From Ephydatia muelleri (lineage: Eukaryota; Porifera; Demospongiae; Spongillida; Spongillidae): DNA of 64,000 nt. Of the stretch, positions 20,442 through 30,056 are shown in pieces; position 1 is the first letter of the stretch; the number at the start of each line of letters is the position of its first letter. The stretch lies in NCBI GenBank assembly GCA_013339895.1, contig JABACO010000024.1, positions 1,134,908 to 1,198,907 on the forward strand. The letters run 5' to 3'. The notes beneath the pieces were generated by a model. That model was not told the DNA's origin. It was given only the letters and a program-made list of their open reading frames with translations, and did not search any database. Both the position numbers and the translations under genes were made by a program.

Positions 20442-21719
20442 TTGGCGCTGGTGGCTACGACGCGGTCCAGAGCCAGACAAGAGGCGCAAGAAGAAAGACA
20501 TCACGTGGAGAAGCAGCAGTCTTCAAGTGTCAGTCCACATTCTCTCTCGGTGGGGGAAGAGGACACCTGGGACGTGGGGACCAAACTGGATGACACGATA
20601 TTCCATGGTGGAAGAGGAAAAGTTCGTTTAAGTCGGCGACAGAAGCGGGAGGACAGGGGAAAGTATCGAGCTAGTGTGTGCCCGGATACTTCAGGCTCAT
20701 CGCACATGCTGCAGTCAGTTTCAGCTGAGGACTTAAAGGATTGGCAGGAGGCAGATCCAAGTATCAGAACTGCCAGGGATGGAGCAGAGCGAGAAACGTC
20801 ATCAAATGGAGTGAGTTTTGTAAAGAGGGGAGGGCTTTTGCATCGGGTGGTGGAGCCTGTAGCAGGGGAAGGTGTTGCAAGGGAGCAGCTTGTATTGCCA
20901 GTACAATGCAGGAAGATGGTGATTGAGTTGGCGCACAGTATCCCCTTAGCAGGCCATTTAGGGAAGCACAAGACTGCAGACCGGGTGCTCCAGCGGTTTT
21001 ACTGGCCAACCCTCCGAAAAGATGTGGCAGACTACTGTCGACGGTGTGAAGTGTGTCAGAAGACTTCACAAGCCAAAACCTTTCGAGCCCCGCTGGTGCC
21101 CCTACCGATTGTCGACGAACCGTTTCAGAAGGTGGCAATGGACATTGTGGGTCCGTTACCTCGGAGCAGCTATGTGCTAGTGCTGTGTGATTACGGTACT
21201 AGGTATCCGGAGGCAGTGCCTATGAGGGCGGTGGACGCGGAGAGTGTAGCGGAAGAGTTGGTGAAAATATTTGCAAGAGTCGGTTTACCGGGAGAAATCC
21301 TAACTGACCAAGGGGCCAACTTCACCAGCCAGCTGCTTGCAGAGATGTACCGGTTGCTAAACGTCCACTCCACTAGAACCAGCCCATACCATCCTCAAAC
21401 GGACGGAGTAGTCGAGAGGTTCAATCAAACTCTCAAGGCGATGCTTCGCAATGTGGCAATTAAAGACGGTAAAGATTGGGACAAAATGATTCCTTACGTT
21501 TTGTTTGCCTACCGAGAGGTGCCGCAAAGTTCAACGGGATTCTCTCCATTCGAGCTTCTCTATGGCAGGGAGGTGCGTGGGCCTCTAGACGTCATCAAAG
21601 AGACTTGGGTTGCTAAGGAGAATGAGGGACAAGATGGAGATGATGACGAAAGTTGTCCACGAGAACTTGAAAGAGGCACAGAGGAAGCAAAAGGCATGGT
21701 ACGATCAAAATGCACGTGA
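20442..21719 (+). pseudogene. E7 integrase, positioned before RT
   Basis: A poorly conserved spacer (about 20442-20890) leads to the HHCC finger, read as AHSIPLAGHLGKHKT ... CRRCEVCQ. The catalytic core then has MDIVGPLP, ILTDQGANFTS (Asp at 21306-21308) and GVVERFNQTLKAML (Glu at 21414-21416), with 35 residues between Asp and Glu as expected. FAYREVPQSSTGFSPFELLYG is the classic post-core motif. A frameshift near 21615 moves the C-terminal domain into the next ORF, which runs on without a break into RT. Confidence 0.93.
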
Positions 21720-22704
21720 GCGGACACTGCAGGAGGGAGACTTGGTTCTGGTGCTGTTACCTACGTCTTCCAATAAGCTGGCAGCTCAGTGGCAAGGACC
21801 CTACAAGGTAGAAAGAAGGGTTGGAAAGGTCAACTACGTAGTCGACATGCATGACCGTCGCAAACGTAGGAGGATATTCCACATTAATATGTTGTGTGAG
21901 TTCCACTCAGGCAGCGGTCCCAGTGCAGTTCTATGGACAGAAGGCGGGGAGGAAGAAACTGACAGCTTGGAGGATATCCCAGCGTGGAGGGATAACGAAG
22001 AAGGAAGTTTGGAGGCTGAGGTCAAGACTGGCGACCAGCTGAGCGGGCAGCAAAGGCAGGAGTTGCACGTCTTACTGGGGAAATTCTGCACTCTGTTTAG
22101 CAACAGACCGGGAAGAACGAGCCTGATGGAGCACGATCTACAGACGGGAACAGCACGTCCGGTCAAGCTGGCACCCTACCGAATCCCTCAGGCATATCGG
22201 GAGACTGTCAAGCAGGAGATACGAGACATGCTACAGGCTGGAATAATCGAACCATCTAACAGCGAGTGGGGAGCACCGCTCGTTTTGGCCAAGAAGAAAG
22301 ATGAGTCTCTGCGGCTGTGTGTGGACTTCAGGCGGCTGAACAGTGTATCCAAGTCGGATGCCTATCCAATGCCACGCATAGATGACCTGATTGACCTGTT
22401 AGGAAAGGCAAAGTACATCTCTACTCTTGACCTGACGCGGGGCTATTGGCAGGTACCTCTGGCGGAGGCGGCTCGTCACAAAACTGCCTTTGTGACGCCC
22501 TTTGGGCTCTACCAATTCAATGTGATGCCTTTTGGACTTAAGGGAGCCCCAGCCACTTTCCAGCGTCTGATGGATGGAGTCATTCGCGGTTTGGACGACT
22601 TATGTGCTGCATACCTGGATGACGTAATTATTTTTAGTAGCTCATGGGAGGAGCATTTGAAGCATCTAAGCATAGTGTTTGCAAGATTTAGGAGGCGGGG
22701 CTAA
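21610..22704 (+). pseudogene. E7 integrase C-terminus fused in frame to reverse transcriptase
   Basis: One continuous 364-codon frame begins with the integrase tail (QKAWYDQNARERTLQEGDLV, the GPYKVERRVG-type beta region, RIFHINML). After an acidic linker it continues with the RT entry (LVLAKKKDESLRLCVDFRRL), the LDLTRGYWQVP motif, VMPFGLKGAPATFQR and the active-site box AYLDDVII. This physical continuity proves that integrase precedes RT here, and that the order does not come from two joined elements. It ends at a frameshift near 22690 in the RT thumb. Confidence 0.95.
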
Positions 22705-22727
22705 CTGTTAAACCTGCTAAATGTACA

Positions 22728-23329
22728 TTGGGGGCAGCAACCTGCACGTATCTAGGTCACGTGGTGGGCAACGGGGCTGTGCGTACTGAGCCTTCTAAAC
22801 TGCAGGCAGTGGCTGACTTCCCTAGACCACGTACAAAGACTCAAGTGAGAGAGTTTCTTTGTTTAACTGGGTATTACCGGCGTTTTATACCAAACTATGC
22901 TACCCTAGCCACTCCCCTGACAGACCTAACCAAAAAGTCAGCTCCTACACAGGTGCAGTGGACTGACAAGTGCGGCCACGCCTTTGGGAAGCTGAATAAC
23001 CGGCTGTGTTCTGATCCTGTGCTTGGCAGCCCGGACTTCACCAGACCGTTCATTCTACAGACGGATGCATCGGAGCGGGGTGTTGGGGCTGTGCTAAGCC
23101 AGCGGAGTGCTGAACAAGGCGAGGAGCATCCGATTGCGTTCTTCAGCAGGAAGCTGCTACCACGTGAAGAAAAGTACTCCACGATAGAGAAGGAGTGCCT
23201 TGCGATCAAGTTGGCGATGCACGCCTTCAGGACCTACTTGGTCGGCAGACACTTCACAGTGGAAACAGACCATGGTTCCCTAGTGTGGCTGGACAAGCTG
23301 AAGGACAGCAACTCGCGCCTAACACGGTG
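22728..23329 (+). pseudogene. E7 RT thumb and RNase H, first part
   Basis: The frame holds YLGHVVGNGAV, FLCLTGYYRRFIPNYATLAT and the RNase H core: FILQTDASERGVGAVLSQ, EKYSTIEKECLAIKL, VETDHGSLVWLDKLKDSN. The open frame runs on to 23378 only because the inserted hAT element happens to be open. True RNase H coding stops at the hAT insertion after 23329. Confidence 0.93.
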
Positions 23330-24577
23330 CAGTGATGCCGCGGTCAGCTATTATCGATCCGGTCACGTTCACGGCTAACCGTACCGGATCCACACGGTCA
23401 CGTTGGCGGACGAACAGTGACCGTGTTTTACCAATACGGTCACGGTGGCGGTTTGATGGTTGGCCGCCTGGATTCAAGCCGGTCCCGGTCGATATCCGGT
23501 CCAAACTAACAGCACGAATTAAATTTAATAACCATCTAGTGTATATTTAACGTTACTCTTTCCACTCAGCCAGCATCCATCCGCCATCTCTTGCGGTCAG
23601 CTTTAGCTGAGAAAATACCCTTTCAGAGTGAGCACTGGACACCGGAATGGGTAAATCAGTATTTTAGCAATGCGAAGGAAGTTTAATAGCTTCATGGTCG
23701 CTCCACCATTGCATGACGTCATTAACACGCCAGTTAAGCATATAGCGCTTCAACTCGTCTTCTATGCTCCCTCTCGCTCCTGTGTGCCACCCCAAGGATC
23801 TCTTTGGTAGCAGTACATGGCTGCAGCAGAATGCATGATGTAGTTGAAATTCGCACTTGCAATGCCAAAATGTTGACTTACGTCAAAGCCAATGCATCCA
23901 GTGCAAATATATTGTGATTGGGAACAGCATCTCCCTAGATGAAACTTCTGCAGAATCTGCACAATCAATTACAAGTGTTCTTCAGGTCGATCAGACCTTT
24001 CCGCGGCAGGACTCAGGCCAAACCCAGCCGGCATTGGCTCAGAAGTCAGAACTCGGGAGGAAACGATAGTGCACTAGAAAGCCAAAGGCAATGCATGAAT
24101 TAAAAGGCGTCAGTCCCGCGTCACTCACAGAACTAAAATCCACGCAGCAAATGAAATCCAAGCAACAAAATCGAATCCACAAAATCCATTAATTTTATTC
24201 GAATAAACAGTGATATTACTCATGTATTCTATAGATAGTGTAAATAAAATATAATATATCATTCTTAACTACCCGGCAGGAAAGCGGTGTCAGAGTATGT
24301 CTTGTTATCGAATTGTCACTTCGGTGCGAATGCTGCCAGGTTCCCAGTCCTAGGTTAGCCAACAAAAAAAGGTACAAATTTCTTAATGTCTGACCGGCAG
24401 TTGATCGTCAAAATTTTTGACGGTCCCACGGTTTTTGGCCTCAATAGGCTGACGGTTAAGTGGTTCGCGAACTAATTCAATTATTCACTTTTCCTGACGG
24501 TCACGGACGCGGTCAAGCCAACCGTATCGCCTAGTTTGACGGTTTTGACGGTTGGCGGGCGAACCGCGGCATCACTG
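23330..24577. mobile_element. Non-autonomous hAT-type DNA transposon, 1248 bp
   Basis: Terminal inverted repeats CAGTGATGCCGCGGT at the left and ACCGCGGCATCACTG at the right match over 15 bp. A perfect 8-bp target duplication, ACACGGTG, sits at 23322-23329 and 24578-24585. An 8-bp TSD with CA-G starting ends is the hAT signature. Subterminal regions carry many copies of CGGTCACG and GACGGTTGGCGG-like motifs in both orientations, which in hAT elements often bind transposase. I see no transposase coding; the longest internal frames are short and unrecognised. The centre is AT-rich, with AATAAA near 24203 and 24243. Confidence 0.92.
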
Positions 24578-24585
24578 ACACGGTG

Positions 24586-24690
24586 GAGCTTGGCGTTACA
24601 GCCATATGACTTTACGGTGGTGCATCGCAGCGGAAGTGCCAATGGGGACACCATGGCCGGACAGCTCAGCGAACGAGTTTGCTGTCGGAG
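24586..24690 (+). pseudogene. E7 RNase H C-terminus after the hAT insertion
   Basis: Coding for LALQPYDFTVVHRSGSANG resumes immediately after the second TSD copy, in the same sense as 22728-23329. It is the end of RNase H, with the VVHxxGxxNxxAD-type motif degraded to SGSANGDTMAG. A short tail then runs directly into the purine tract. No integrase follows, which confirms that RNase H is the last domain of this element. Confidence 0.9.
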
Positions 24691-24703
24691 AAGGTGGAAG
24701 GAG
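24689..24703 (+). promoter_or_regulatory. E7 polypurine tract
   Basis: AGAAGGTGGAAGGAG directly precedes the 3' LTR. Confidence 0.85.
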
Positions 24704-24998
24704 TGTGACGGACTTCACGGAAGTGACGTCACGGAACGAAGATACGTCACGGAACGAAGATGCGTCACAGAACGAACAAGGCGGGCAGGCCATACGCTAC
24801 CAAAATCTAACAGAAGTGATCCGTCCAATAGCATCATTGGGATTCGGATCCAATAGGATTCGGACATAGGACTATTTAAACAGTGTGTGTTGTATTTGTA
24901 AGGGGAGAAAAAGAGTTGTATCCTGGTGGCTATAATAATTATACTTTATTTAGCCTACCTTGACCCTCTGACGCACAGGCGCTTCCAGCTCGGACCGT
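24704..24998 (+). repeat. E7 3' LTR
   Basis: It matches 18723-19021 with very few substitutions (for example AAATCTAACAG versus AAATCTAAAAG, and ACGCACAGG versus ACGCGCAGG). The terminal CACA and two bases of the target duplication are missing at its right edge. Confidence 0.94.
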
Positions 24999-25020
24999 GC
25001 GTGTTGGAAGAGAAAAGAAT

Positions 25021-25310
25021 GGCTCACGTTAAGCTAGACCACCCCGAGTCTTTCAACTTCAAAAAGCCAGAAGAGTGGCAAAGATGGAAACGCCGTTTCG
25101 AGCAGTTTAGGGTCGCTTCAGGGCTAAAAGAAGCTAGCGCAGCAAAACAAGTGAGCACGCTGTTGTACTGTATGGGGGAGGAGTCAGAGGCAGTGTTATA
25201 GTCTACGAACCCCACGGAAGACGATAAGAAAACATATGACGGAGTCATGGCCAAGTTTGATTCCTTTTTTGCGGTACGCAAAAATGTCATTTTTGAGCGT
25301 TATGCAGTTT
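25021..25310 (+). pseudogene. E6 gag, first piece
   Basis: It starts at ATG 25021 (MAHVKLDHPESFNFKKPEEW) and shows the WQRWKRRFEQFRVASGL helix and LLYCMGEESEAVL. A TAG at 25199-25201 breaks it, after which the same frame continues with DDKKTYDGVMAKFDSFF and VRKNVIFER. The Merlin element is inserted right after this conserved R-K-N-V-I-F-E motif, and gag resumes near 26444. This gag type differs from the E2/E5/E12 type. Confidence 0.9.
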
Positions 25311-25444
25311 CCCCCCCCCCCCCCCCCCCCCACTTTAATTAATTGAATTCTAGAAATATTGAAAAAAATAATTTCCTGCGAAGTGAAATCCAGCTGTTGC
25401 GACCGCATAATCATGTTTAAATCTATAGTGAAATCCAGCTGCCA

Positions 25445-25662
25445 TTGCTACCGCCATTTTACTACGATGGCTGCTGTGTTTCCCACTCCGGATCTCCACG
25501 ACTTCAAATATTCCGACCTCTTCAAGGCTACGGAAGACGAGATAAGTGCAATTGCACCGCCATTTTACTACGATGGCTGCTGTGTTTCCCACTCCGGATC
25601 TCCACGACTTCAAATATTCCGACCTCTTCAAGGCTACGGAAGACGAGATAAGTGCAATTGCA
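25445..25662 (+). repeat. 106-bp tandem duplication in the Merlin transposase 5' end
   Basis: The segment starting CCGCCATTTTACTACGATGG occurs at 25451 and again at 25557. Each copy contains the ATG and the first 30 or so codons. The period of 106 is not a multiple of three, so only the second copy is in frame with the rest. Confidence 0.9.
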
Positions 25663-26336
25663 TGGTGCCAGAACAACGGCCTCATAGCTAAGGACAAAAT
25701 GTGCGCTTCTTGTGGTAGTCCGACGGCATTGAGGGAAAGAGATACGGTCAAAAATAAGGGATTTTATTTCAGGTGTACTCTTAGAAGCTGATTAGTGTAC
25801 GTAAAGATACATGGTTTGAAGGGTCTCATTTACGGATAGCTACTATTATTCAATTTGTTTATTTTTGGTGTAGGGACCACGTTATTCAAGACGAACTACA
25901 GTTTCAGCTAGGGATCGTAGGAGAACACACCATAGTCGACTGGAAGAACTTTTGTAGGGATATTTGCTTGGAGTACTTTATTAGGAATCCAGTCGTCATA
26001 GGAGGACCAGGACAGACGGTAGAAATCGACGAATGTTTGTTGGTGCGCAGGAAGTACAACGTCGGACATCAAGTGAGAGAGCAATGGGTTTTTGGAGGAT
26101 ACGACGTCGCAACGAAAGTAGGATTTATGGTTCCAGTCGATCGCAGAGATGCAGCAACTCTACTTCCAATCATACAAAAGTACATCGCACCTGGAACTAC
26201 TATAATCTCGGACCTCTGGGCGGCATACAACACAATAGGGACACATAGGGAACTTTTACACACGTATTGAGCGGAATTTATGTGGAGACAAAGATTTGGA
26301 TGTAGCTTTCATGACTTCGTAGCACATGCATGTTAG
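25573..26336 (+). pseudogene. Merlin-type transposase, broken
   Basis: The N-terminus (MAAVFPTPDLHDFKYSDLF) leads to a zinc ribbon, CQNNGLI ... CASCG ... RC. A frameshift near 25790 follows, then the conserved TWFEGSHLRI and FWCRDHVIQ region. The catalytic domain (TVEIDECLLVRRKYNVGHQ, EQWVFGGYD, ISDLWAAYNTI) supplies the first two catalytic Asp residues of the DDE triad. A TGA at 26268-26270 interrupts the frame, which then resumes with FMWRQRFGC, normally near the C-terminus. About 70 residues with the third acidic residue appear to be deleted. Family: ISXO2-like / Merlin. It is inactive. Confidence 0.85.
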
Positions 26337-26443
26337 GGCATTTTATCCAGTGCAGATTTATTCGAATTGTATTGTTTGAAATGTATTCATGATACCGTAA
26401 ATGTTATGATACCGTAAATCGAATAATAAAGTGGGGGGGGGGA

Positions 26444-26967
26444 GGGCGCGATTCAATCGCAGAAGCCAGCTAGAAGGTGAGACGGCGGAGAAATATATAA
26501 TGGAACTCTATGCTCAAGCGGAGAGTTGCGAATACGGAGAAAAGACTCCAGAAATGATACGGGACCGCTTAGTAGTCGGAATCAGGGATGAAGCAATGTC
26601 GAGGAAGTTGCAACTGGACCCTGACCTTACGCTAGAGACAGCAAAGAAAAAGATACGTCAAGAGAAAGCGGTCAGAGAGCAACAACAGTCATTGAAAGAA
26701 ACAGACATGGTTGGCATAGAAGAAATCAATCGTTATCAGGCAAGATGGAAAGACCAAACCTCAAAAATACGGGGAGACCAGAGACCACAAGGAAGACAGT
26801 GTACAAGATGTGGAAGAAGCAACCACCCAAAAGATAGATGTCCAGCTAAAGATGTCAGCTGCCACAGGTGCGGGAGAAAAGGACACTACAGCAATCAGTG
26901 TTATTCACGAAGGCTAGCAGAGTTACTGGTCAGAAAGCAGTGGACTCAGCGTACTTGGATGTACTTA
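26444..26967 (+). pseudogene. E6 gag, second piece, with zinc knuckles
   Basis: Gag resumes with ARFNRRSQLEGETAEKYIM and LYAQAESCEYGEKTPEMIR, then RDRLVVGIRDEAMSRKLQLD, the same fold segment as in other Gypsy gags. Two CCHC knuckles follow (CTRCGRSNHPKDRC and CHRCGRKGHYSNQC, about 26800-26900). A 1-bp shift near 26915 moves the protease into another frame. The first few codons before this point are Merlin terminus. Confidence 0.9.
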
Positions 26968-27515
26968 TAACGAAACAAAACTCATCATGGATGTCAGCAT
27001 TGCAATTGAATAACAAGGAAGTTAAATTCAAGCTGGACACAGGAGCAGAGGTGACAGCAATCTCCCAAGAAACGCACAGGTTATTGGGGAATCCCAAACT
27101 GCTTAGACCTACAAAGATCTTAAGGGGCCCTTCACATCAACCATTGAAGGTGGTGGGACAGTTCCAGGGGGAGCTCAATAGCGAAGGCAGAGCAACCACA
27201 CAGACTATCTATGTCATCTGCGGCTTGAAGACCAACCTGCTTGGTCTCCCAGCTATAGAGGGGTTAAGCCTATTGTGCAGAGTTGACACCATGTCAGAAA
27301 AGCAAGATATACTGAGTCAGTTTTCATCACTGTTTTCAGGGCTGGGGACTATGGGTCCCGAGTATGAAATTAAGCTGCAGACAGACGCAGTGCCTTACTC
27401 AATCTTCACTCCTCGATCAATTCCCCTGCTGCTCCGTGAAGAGCTGAACAAGATGGAGAGCAATGGGATCATTACCAAAGTAGAGAACCAACACCATGGT
27501 GTGCAGGAATGGTAG
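26930..27515 (+). pseudogene. E6 aspartic protease and RT leader
   Basis: The frame contains the retropepsin motif FKLDTGAEVTAIS (catalytic Asp intact) and LLGLPAIEGL. Linker sequence then gives a YSIFTPRSIPLLLREELNKM-like RT lead-in. The frame is lost near 27485 by a small indel, at the W-C-A-G segment just before the RT palm, which continues in the 27509 ORF. Confidence 0.88.
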
Positions 27516-28825
27516 TCATGCCAAAGAAGTCAGGAGAGATACGAGTGTGTGTGGATCTTAAGCGTCTGAATGAAAGCGTGTTGCGAGAAGTATATCCACT
27601 GCCAAGGGTGGATGACATATTGGCACAGCTAGCTGGTGCCAAATGCTTTAGCAAGCTGGATGCCAACAGCGGGTTTTGGCAGATACCGCTCACTGAAAAA
27701 TCCAGACTTCTCACTACTTTTCTTACACCATTTGGACGGTACTGTTTCACCAAGTTACCATTTGGGATATCAAGTGGGCCAGAACTTTTCCAGAAAAGAA
27801 TGAGTCAGATCCTAAGTGGACTAGATGGTGTTGTTTGCCTCATTGATGACATTTTGGTGATGGGCAAAAATGCAAAGGAACATGACGAAAGGCTACTTGC
27901 AGTGTTGCAGCGGATTCGGGATGCTAGGGTGACCTTGAACCGAGAGAAATGTGTGTTCCACCAGTCATAAGTTAAGTTTCTGGGTCACATAGTCGACCAA
28001 GAAGGGATCCATGCTGACCCTGAGAAAACTGAAGTCATACGGCAGATGAAAGCACCAGATAATGTGACTGAACTACGGAGGTTTATGGGAATGATCAACC
28101 AGCTAGGAAAATTCATCCCAAATTTGGCCGAGCTCACACAGCCACTAAGAGAGCTACTCAGCAAGTCTTCAATATGGATCTGGAACAGTCCACAAACCCA
28201 AGCCTTCAATAACATCAAGGCTGAACTAGTCAAACCAGCAGTTTTGGTGCCTTATAACCCAGAGGCACCAACAACAGTAACAGCTGATGCTTCCTCCTAT
28301 GGATTGGGAGCTGTCCTCTGCCAGAAAGTAGACTCTGCCTGGAAACCTGTGGTGTTTGCATCAAGGTCACTAACGGAGACAGAGCGAAGGTATGCACAAG
28401 TGGAGAAAGAGGCCTTGGCAGTTACATGGGCATGCGAGAAGCTGTCAAACTATCTCCTAGGAAAGAAGTTTCTAATCGAGACAGACCACAAACTGCTGGT
28501 AGCGCTCCTTGGATCAAAACAACTGGACACCTTGCCTCCTTGGGTACTACGATTTCGGTGGAGACTGGCCCGATTTAGTTATGATGTGGTCCACGTCCCA
28601 GGAAAATTGCTGTATACAGCTGATGCATTGTCAAGAGCCCCCTTGCAATCAACCACTAACAATGCAGCCTTACAGGAGGAAGCAGAATGTGTAATGGAGG
28701 TCTCTATTGAAAGTCTTCCCATGAGCAGGGAAACACTGCAGCTCTACAAACGTCACAATCAAAAGATCCTATATCAACTACAGCCGGTCAGGCTGGCCAA
28801 AGGTGAAGAGCCAGGTAGCTCCTGA
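27509..28825 (+). pseudogene. E6 RT and RNase H
   Basis: RT shows VVMPKKSGEIRVCVDLK, FSKLDANSGFWQIPL, KLPFGISSGPELFQ and the active box VCLIDDILVMG. A TAA at 27968-27970 interrupts the frame, which continues unchanged as FLGHIVDQEGIHADP. RNase H follows with [30 protein letters not shown] and IETDHKLLVALLGS. It ends in a frameshift near 28810 before integrase. The Y-to-L change in the YIDD box (LIDD) is within the range seen in Gypsy elements. Confidence 0.92.
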
Positions 28826-29657
28826 CCTCAGAGCATATTGGAATGTCCGTGGCCTTTTGACAATCTACCAGGATATTCTTCTGTATGAAAACCGACTTGT
28901 TGTACCAAAAGACATGAGGAAGCGCACACTGCAGAAAATTCATGAAGGACACCAGGGGATAGAAAGGTGTCTTCTCCGGGCCAAGACAGCAGCGTGGTGG
29001 CCAGGTCTGCAAAAGGAGGTATACAACATGGTAAAGCAGTGCCAGACATGTGCAACGCAGAATACCCAGACACGGGAACCAATGCTTCCCACAAAGCTCC
29101 CAGCATACCCATGGCAGAGGGTGGCTTCGGACCTTTTCACACTCAAAGGCGTGAACTACTTGGTAGTGGTGGACTATTTCTCACGATTTCCTGAGGTCAA
29201 GACACTCACCACCACCACATCAGAGAAAATCATCCTATCCTTAAAGGAAGTGTTTTCACATCATGGAATACCCGAAACCCTGGTCACTGATAATGGGCCA
29301 CAATTTACATCACAAGAGTTCATAGACTTTGCAAAATCTTATGGGTTCAACTACACCACATCAAGCCCTCATTTTCCTCAGAGCAATGGACAGGCAGAGC
29401 GAACAGTGCAAACAGTTAAACGACTACTCCAAGATTCAGCTGATCCATACCTAGCTCTTCTCAGTTATAGGACAACCCCCTTTCCTTGGTGTGGGCTTAG
29501 CCCAGCAGAGCTATCAATGGGTAGAAGGATACACTCCAATCTACCTCAGGTGGAGAATTTACTAATTTCAAAGTGGGAATACCTGAAAGTTTTCCAGAAC
29601 AAAATGAGCTCTTTAAGAACCAACAAAAGGAAAACTATGACCATCGCCACAGGGTGA
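28803..29657 (+). pseudogene. E6 integrase
   Basis: This 284-codon frame has the HHCC finger (HEGHQGIERC ... CQTCATQ). The core is SDLFTLKGVNYL with the first Asp, LVTDNGPQFTSQEF with the second, and GQAERTVQTVKR with the Glu. The post-core motif is YRTTPFPWCGLSPAELSMGR. It ends at a frameshift near 29630. The basic tail (RNRWHLNPQP ... RIQTRSRTK) continues in the 29573 frame to about 29950. The domain order in E6 is therefore normal (RT, RNase H, integrase), unlike E7. Confidence 0.93.
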
Positions 29658-29943
29658 GGGCACTGACCCCACTGACAGAGAAGAGCGGGGTGTGGATCAC
29701 ACAAGGTGCTGAGCCAGTGCCAGGTCAAGTAACTTCCAAAGCATCTGCCCCAAGGTCATACATGGTTGAGACGAGTGCAGGACTGTTGAGGAGAAACCGT
29801 TGGCACCTAAATCCACAACCCACAAAGGTCTCACAATGGGAAGCACCAAACCCACAACTGACCACAATCCCTACCCAACCACCTGATCATCGCATACAGA
29901 CGAGATCAAGAACGAAGACTCCTATTCATCCCCCAGACAGACT

Positions 29944-29958
29944 CGAGGGAAAGGGAGA
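29944..29958 (+). promoter_or_regulatory. E6 polypurine tract
   Basis: CGAGGGAAAGGGAGA directly precedes the 3' LTR (TGTGGCATGGG). Confidence 0.75.
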
Positions 29959-30056
29959 TGTGGCATGGGACTGTTTGATGTTATGTATTGCGCTATATGT
30001 ATATCTGCGCATGCGTGTAAGGGGGGAGGCACTTTTTGGAATAATCATATTCTACA
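29959..30056 (+). repeat. E6 3' LTR, 98 bp
   Basis: It matches 18616-18711, begins TGTGGCATGGG and ends ATATTCTACA. The next bases, GGAAATTCG, are E4 RT sequence. Confidence 0.92.

Larger units (their letters stand above)
18723..24998 (+). mobile_element. E7: Gmr1-like Gypsy element with integrase upstream of RT
   Basis: LTRs at 18723-19021 and 24704-24998 are nearly identical, except that the right copy lacks its final CACA. The coding order is gag, zinc knuckle, protease, integrase, RT, RNase H, purine tract, LTR. Putting integrase before RT is the Ty1/copia order, yet RT, integrase and gag motifs are Gypsy-like. That is the defining trait of the Gmr1-like group within Ty3/Gypsy. The left flank CAGCG is echoed by GCG after the right LTR, consistent with a 5-bp TSD partly lost. 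Four frameshifts or stops and a hAT insertion make this copy dead. Confidence 0.93.
25311..26443 (+). mobile_element. Merlin-type (ISXO2/IS1595-related) DNA transposon inserted in E6 gag
   Basis: The insert splits E6 gag between two adjacent conserved motifs. Its ends form an inverted repeat dominated by homopolymer: about 21 C then ACTTTAATTAATTG at the left, and the complement of ACTTTATTATTCG followed by a G run at the right. Inside is a transposase with a zinc-ribbon N-terminus and an ISXO2-like catalytic region. Merlin elements normally have 8-9 bp TSDs, but I cannot read one cleanly because the junctions abut the C/G runs. Confidence 0.82.
18616..30056 (+). mobile_element. E6: Ty3/Gypsy element with LTRs under 100 bp, inserted in E4 and itself host to E7 and Merlin
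   Basis: LTRs at 18616-18711 (96 bp) and 29959-30056 (98 bp) differ by a 2-G indel and two substitutions. The left LTR is followed by the start of a tRNA-Leu primer site, at which E7 is inserted. Gag starts at 25021 and is interrupted by a Merlin element. Protease, RT, RNase H and integrase follow in standard Gypsy order to about 29950, then a purine tract and the right LTR. The flanks GGAAG and GGAAA look like a diverged 5-bp TSD. Confidence 0.92.

Noticed and set aside
23319..23550. ORFs crossing the left end of the hAT element
   Set aside because: They join E7 RNase H codons to transposon DNA, or arise from CGGTCACG repeats; not genes.
24536..24869. ORFs across the E7 RNase H end and 3' LTR
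   Set aside because: Only 24586-24690 has RNase H sense; the rest is LTR sequence, partly repeated at 18723 where it is clearly noncoding.
18723..24998. E7 as a Ty1/copia element because integrase precedes RT
   Set aside because: RT, integrase and zinc knuckle motifs (YLDDVII, LDLTRGYWQVP, GYYRRFIPNY) are Gypsy-like; Gmr1-like explains both facts.
25359..25751. Overlapping ORFs on both strands in the Merlin 5' region
   Set aside because: They arise from the 106-bp tandem duplication; only the frame starting at 25573 leads into the transposase zinc ribbon.
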